Below, piece by piece: positions 63,360 through 64,000 of a stretch of 64,000 bases of DNA (its first letter is position 1; each line of letters opens with the position of its first letter). The notes beneath the pieces were generated by a model that did no database searches, was not told the origin of the DNA, and saw nothing but the letters and a program-made list of their open reading frames with translations. A program made the translations under genes and the position numbers. The DNA comes from Monosporascus cannonballus (taxonomy: Eukaryota; Ascomycota; Sordariomycetes; Xylariales): assembly GCA_004154925.1 (NCBI GenBank), contig QJNS01000007.1:614729-678728 (forward strand), read 5' to 3'.

Positions 63360-63920
63360 GGCTATAAATTTTTATTTAATCCCGCAGTTCGACTGTAAGT
63401 AATATTTGTAATCTTATATTTACAAGTCAATGAGCCCAAATTTTTTTAATTTAACAATGTTTTTTAGATAATTTCAAAGTTAAAAAAGAAAAAGATATAA
63501 CTAGGCCGGATACCCAAAAAAGTACTTAGACATTTGAATTATTTAATTAACTAAGTTACTCGATTAGCAGACAAAAGAAATTATATTTCTAAATAACTTG
63601 AAAAAGCTTCCAAACAACTAGAAATGTAAAAGACTAAAGCAATTATTCCGGAAAAACCAGTACGAAAGGTTTATGTTACGTTCTAAGAAAACTATATTAA
63701 ACTCAGAAAACGCTAGATAAGCTAACCCTTTAAAATCCTTACTCGAGTCGGAAAAACCTCGGAAATATTAGTATATCTATTATTTTTAAAAAATACCTAA
63801 AGATTTTCAAAAGCTAAAAGGAATACATTTTCGAAAATTGCAAAATTTAACGGAAACAAAAAACATGTATATGATATAGATATTGAATATAAATAATTAG
63901 TTACGTAATTTTTGCTTTTT
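63360..63920 (+). pseudogene. Leader and Gag start of element I (decayed)
   Basis: Follows LTR I. The leader is shared with A and C, then comes a Lys/Glu/Leu-rich region (about 63540-63830) comparable in position to the Gag N-terminus. There is no open frame. It is cut off by the LTR stub and telomere. Confidence 0.5.
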
Positions 63921-63940
63921 TGTAACGGCTAGGCGGTTAG
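63921..63940 (-). repeat. LTR stub joined to telomere
   Basis: TGTAACGGCTAGGCGG (63921-63936) equals the outer end of the A/C/F/G type LTR in minus orientation (reverse complement of CCGCCTAGCCGTCACA). The next LTR bases would be TTTAACC; instead TTAGGG repeats begin. GGTT at 63935-63938 fits both. Confidence 0.85.
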
Positions 63941-64000
63941 GGTTAGGGTTAGGGTTAGGGTTAGGGTTAGGGTTAGGGTTAGGGTTAGGGTTAGGGTTAG
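63937..64000 (+). repeat. Telomere, (TTAGGG)n
   Basis: 64 bases of uninterrupted TTAGGG, about 10.7 units, running to the end of the window. G-rich strand 5' to 3' towards the right, so this is the right end of a chromosome. TTAGGG is the usual repeat in filamentous ascomycetes. Confidence 0.98.

Overview
The window is the end of a chromosome of a filamentous fungus. It finishes in about ten and a half TTAGGG telomere repeats running off the right edge. Most of the rest is very AT-rich retrotransposon sequence bearing the marks of repeat-induced point mutation (RIP): C-to-T and G-to-A changes, CpA/TpG depleted and TpA abundant, CpG largely kept, and glutamine and tryptophan codons turned into TAA/TAG/TGA. 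That pattern, with chromodomain Ty3/Gypsy elements and a hAT remnant, fits an ascomycete (Pezizomycotina) with AT-isochores, for example a Leptosphaeria-like dothideomycete. The species is an inference. I see no intact host gene.

Layout. 1-9742 is a minus-strand Gypsy element (J) cut by the left edge and split by a complete plus-strand element A (1768-8496, TSD TATTA). 9743-13104 is an older decayed relative. 13110-19923 is a complete plus-strand element C (TSD ACGAT). 19929-30949 is an AT-rich block with a small GC islet at its left end and one long broken reading frame (about 20.6-23.5 kb) that I cannot name. 30950-36603 holds three related LTRs or LTR ends and an old Gypsy body. 36604-41720 has near-normal GC around an AT-rich core and carries a hAT transposase C-terminus and other broken coding remnants. 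41883-63920 is a nest: old element I is split inside its 5' LTR by element G (42165-63274), and G was itself hit twice, by H (42790-50072, TSD GTTAA) and by F (54621-61517, TSD ATTCT). Removing H and F leaves G at about 6.92 kb, matching F (6.90), C (6.81) and A (6.73). The last 64 bases are telomere, joined directly to the first 16-20 bases of yet another LTR.

How the parts work together. Each element has the chromovirus order LTR, gag with a CCHC knuckle, protease, reverse transcriptase, RNase H, integrase, chromodomain, LTR. In the five copies whose 3' end lies in the window there is also a convergent reading frame on the opposite strand, between the chromodomain and the 3' LTR. It encodes a Gln/Lys/Glu-rich, probably coiled-coil protein whose tail overlaps the end of pol antisense. 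It is present in two distinct element lineages (H, and A/C/F/G) and its stops are of the RIP type, so it looks like a real accessory gene. This is the best candidate here for an undescribed system. Other points of note are the LTR families, which share their 3' half but carry different repeat cassettes in U3, and the chromosome end healed onto an LTR at a GGTT microhomology.
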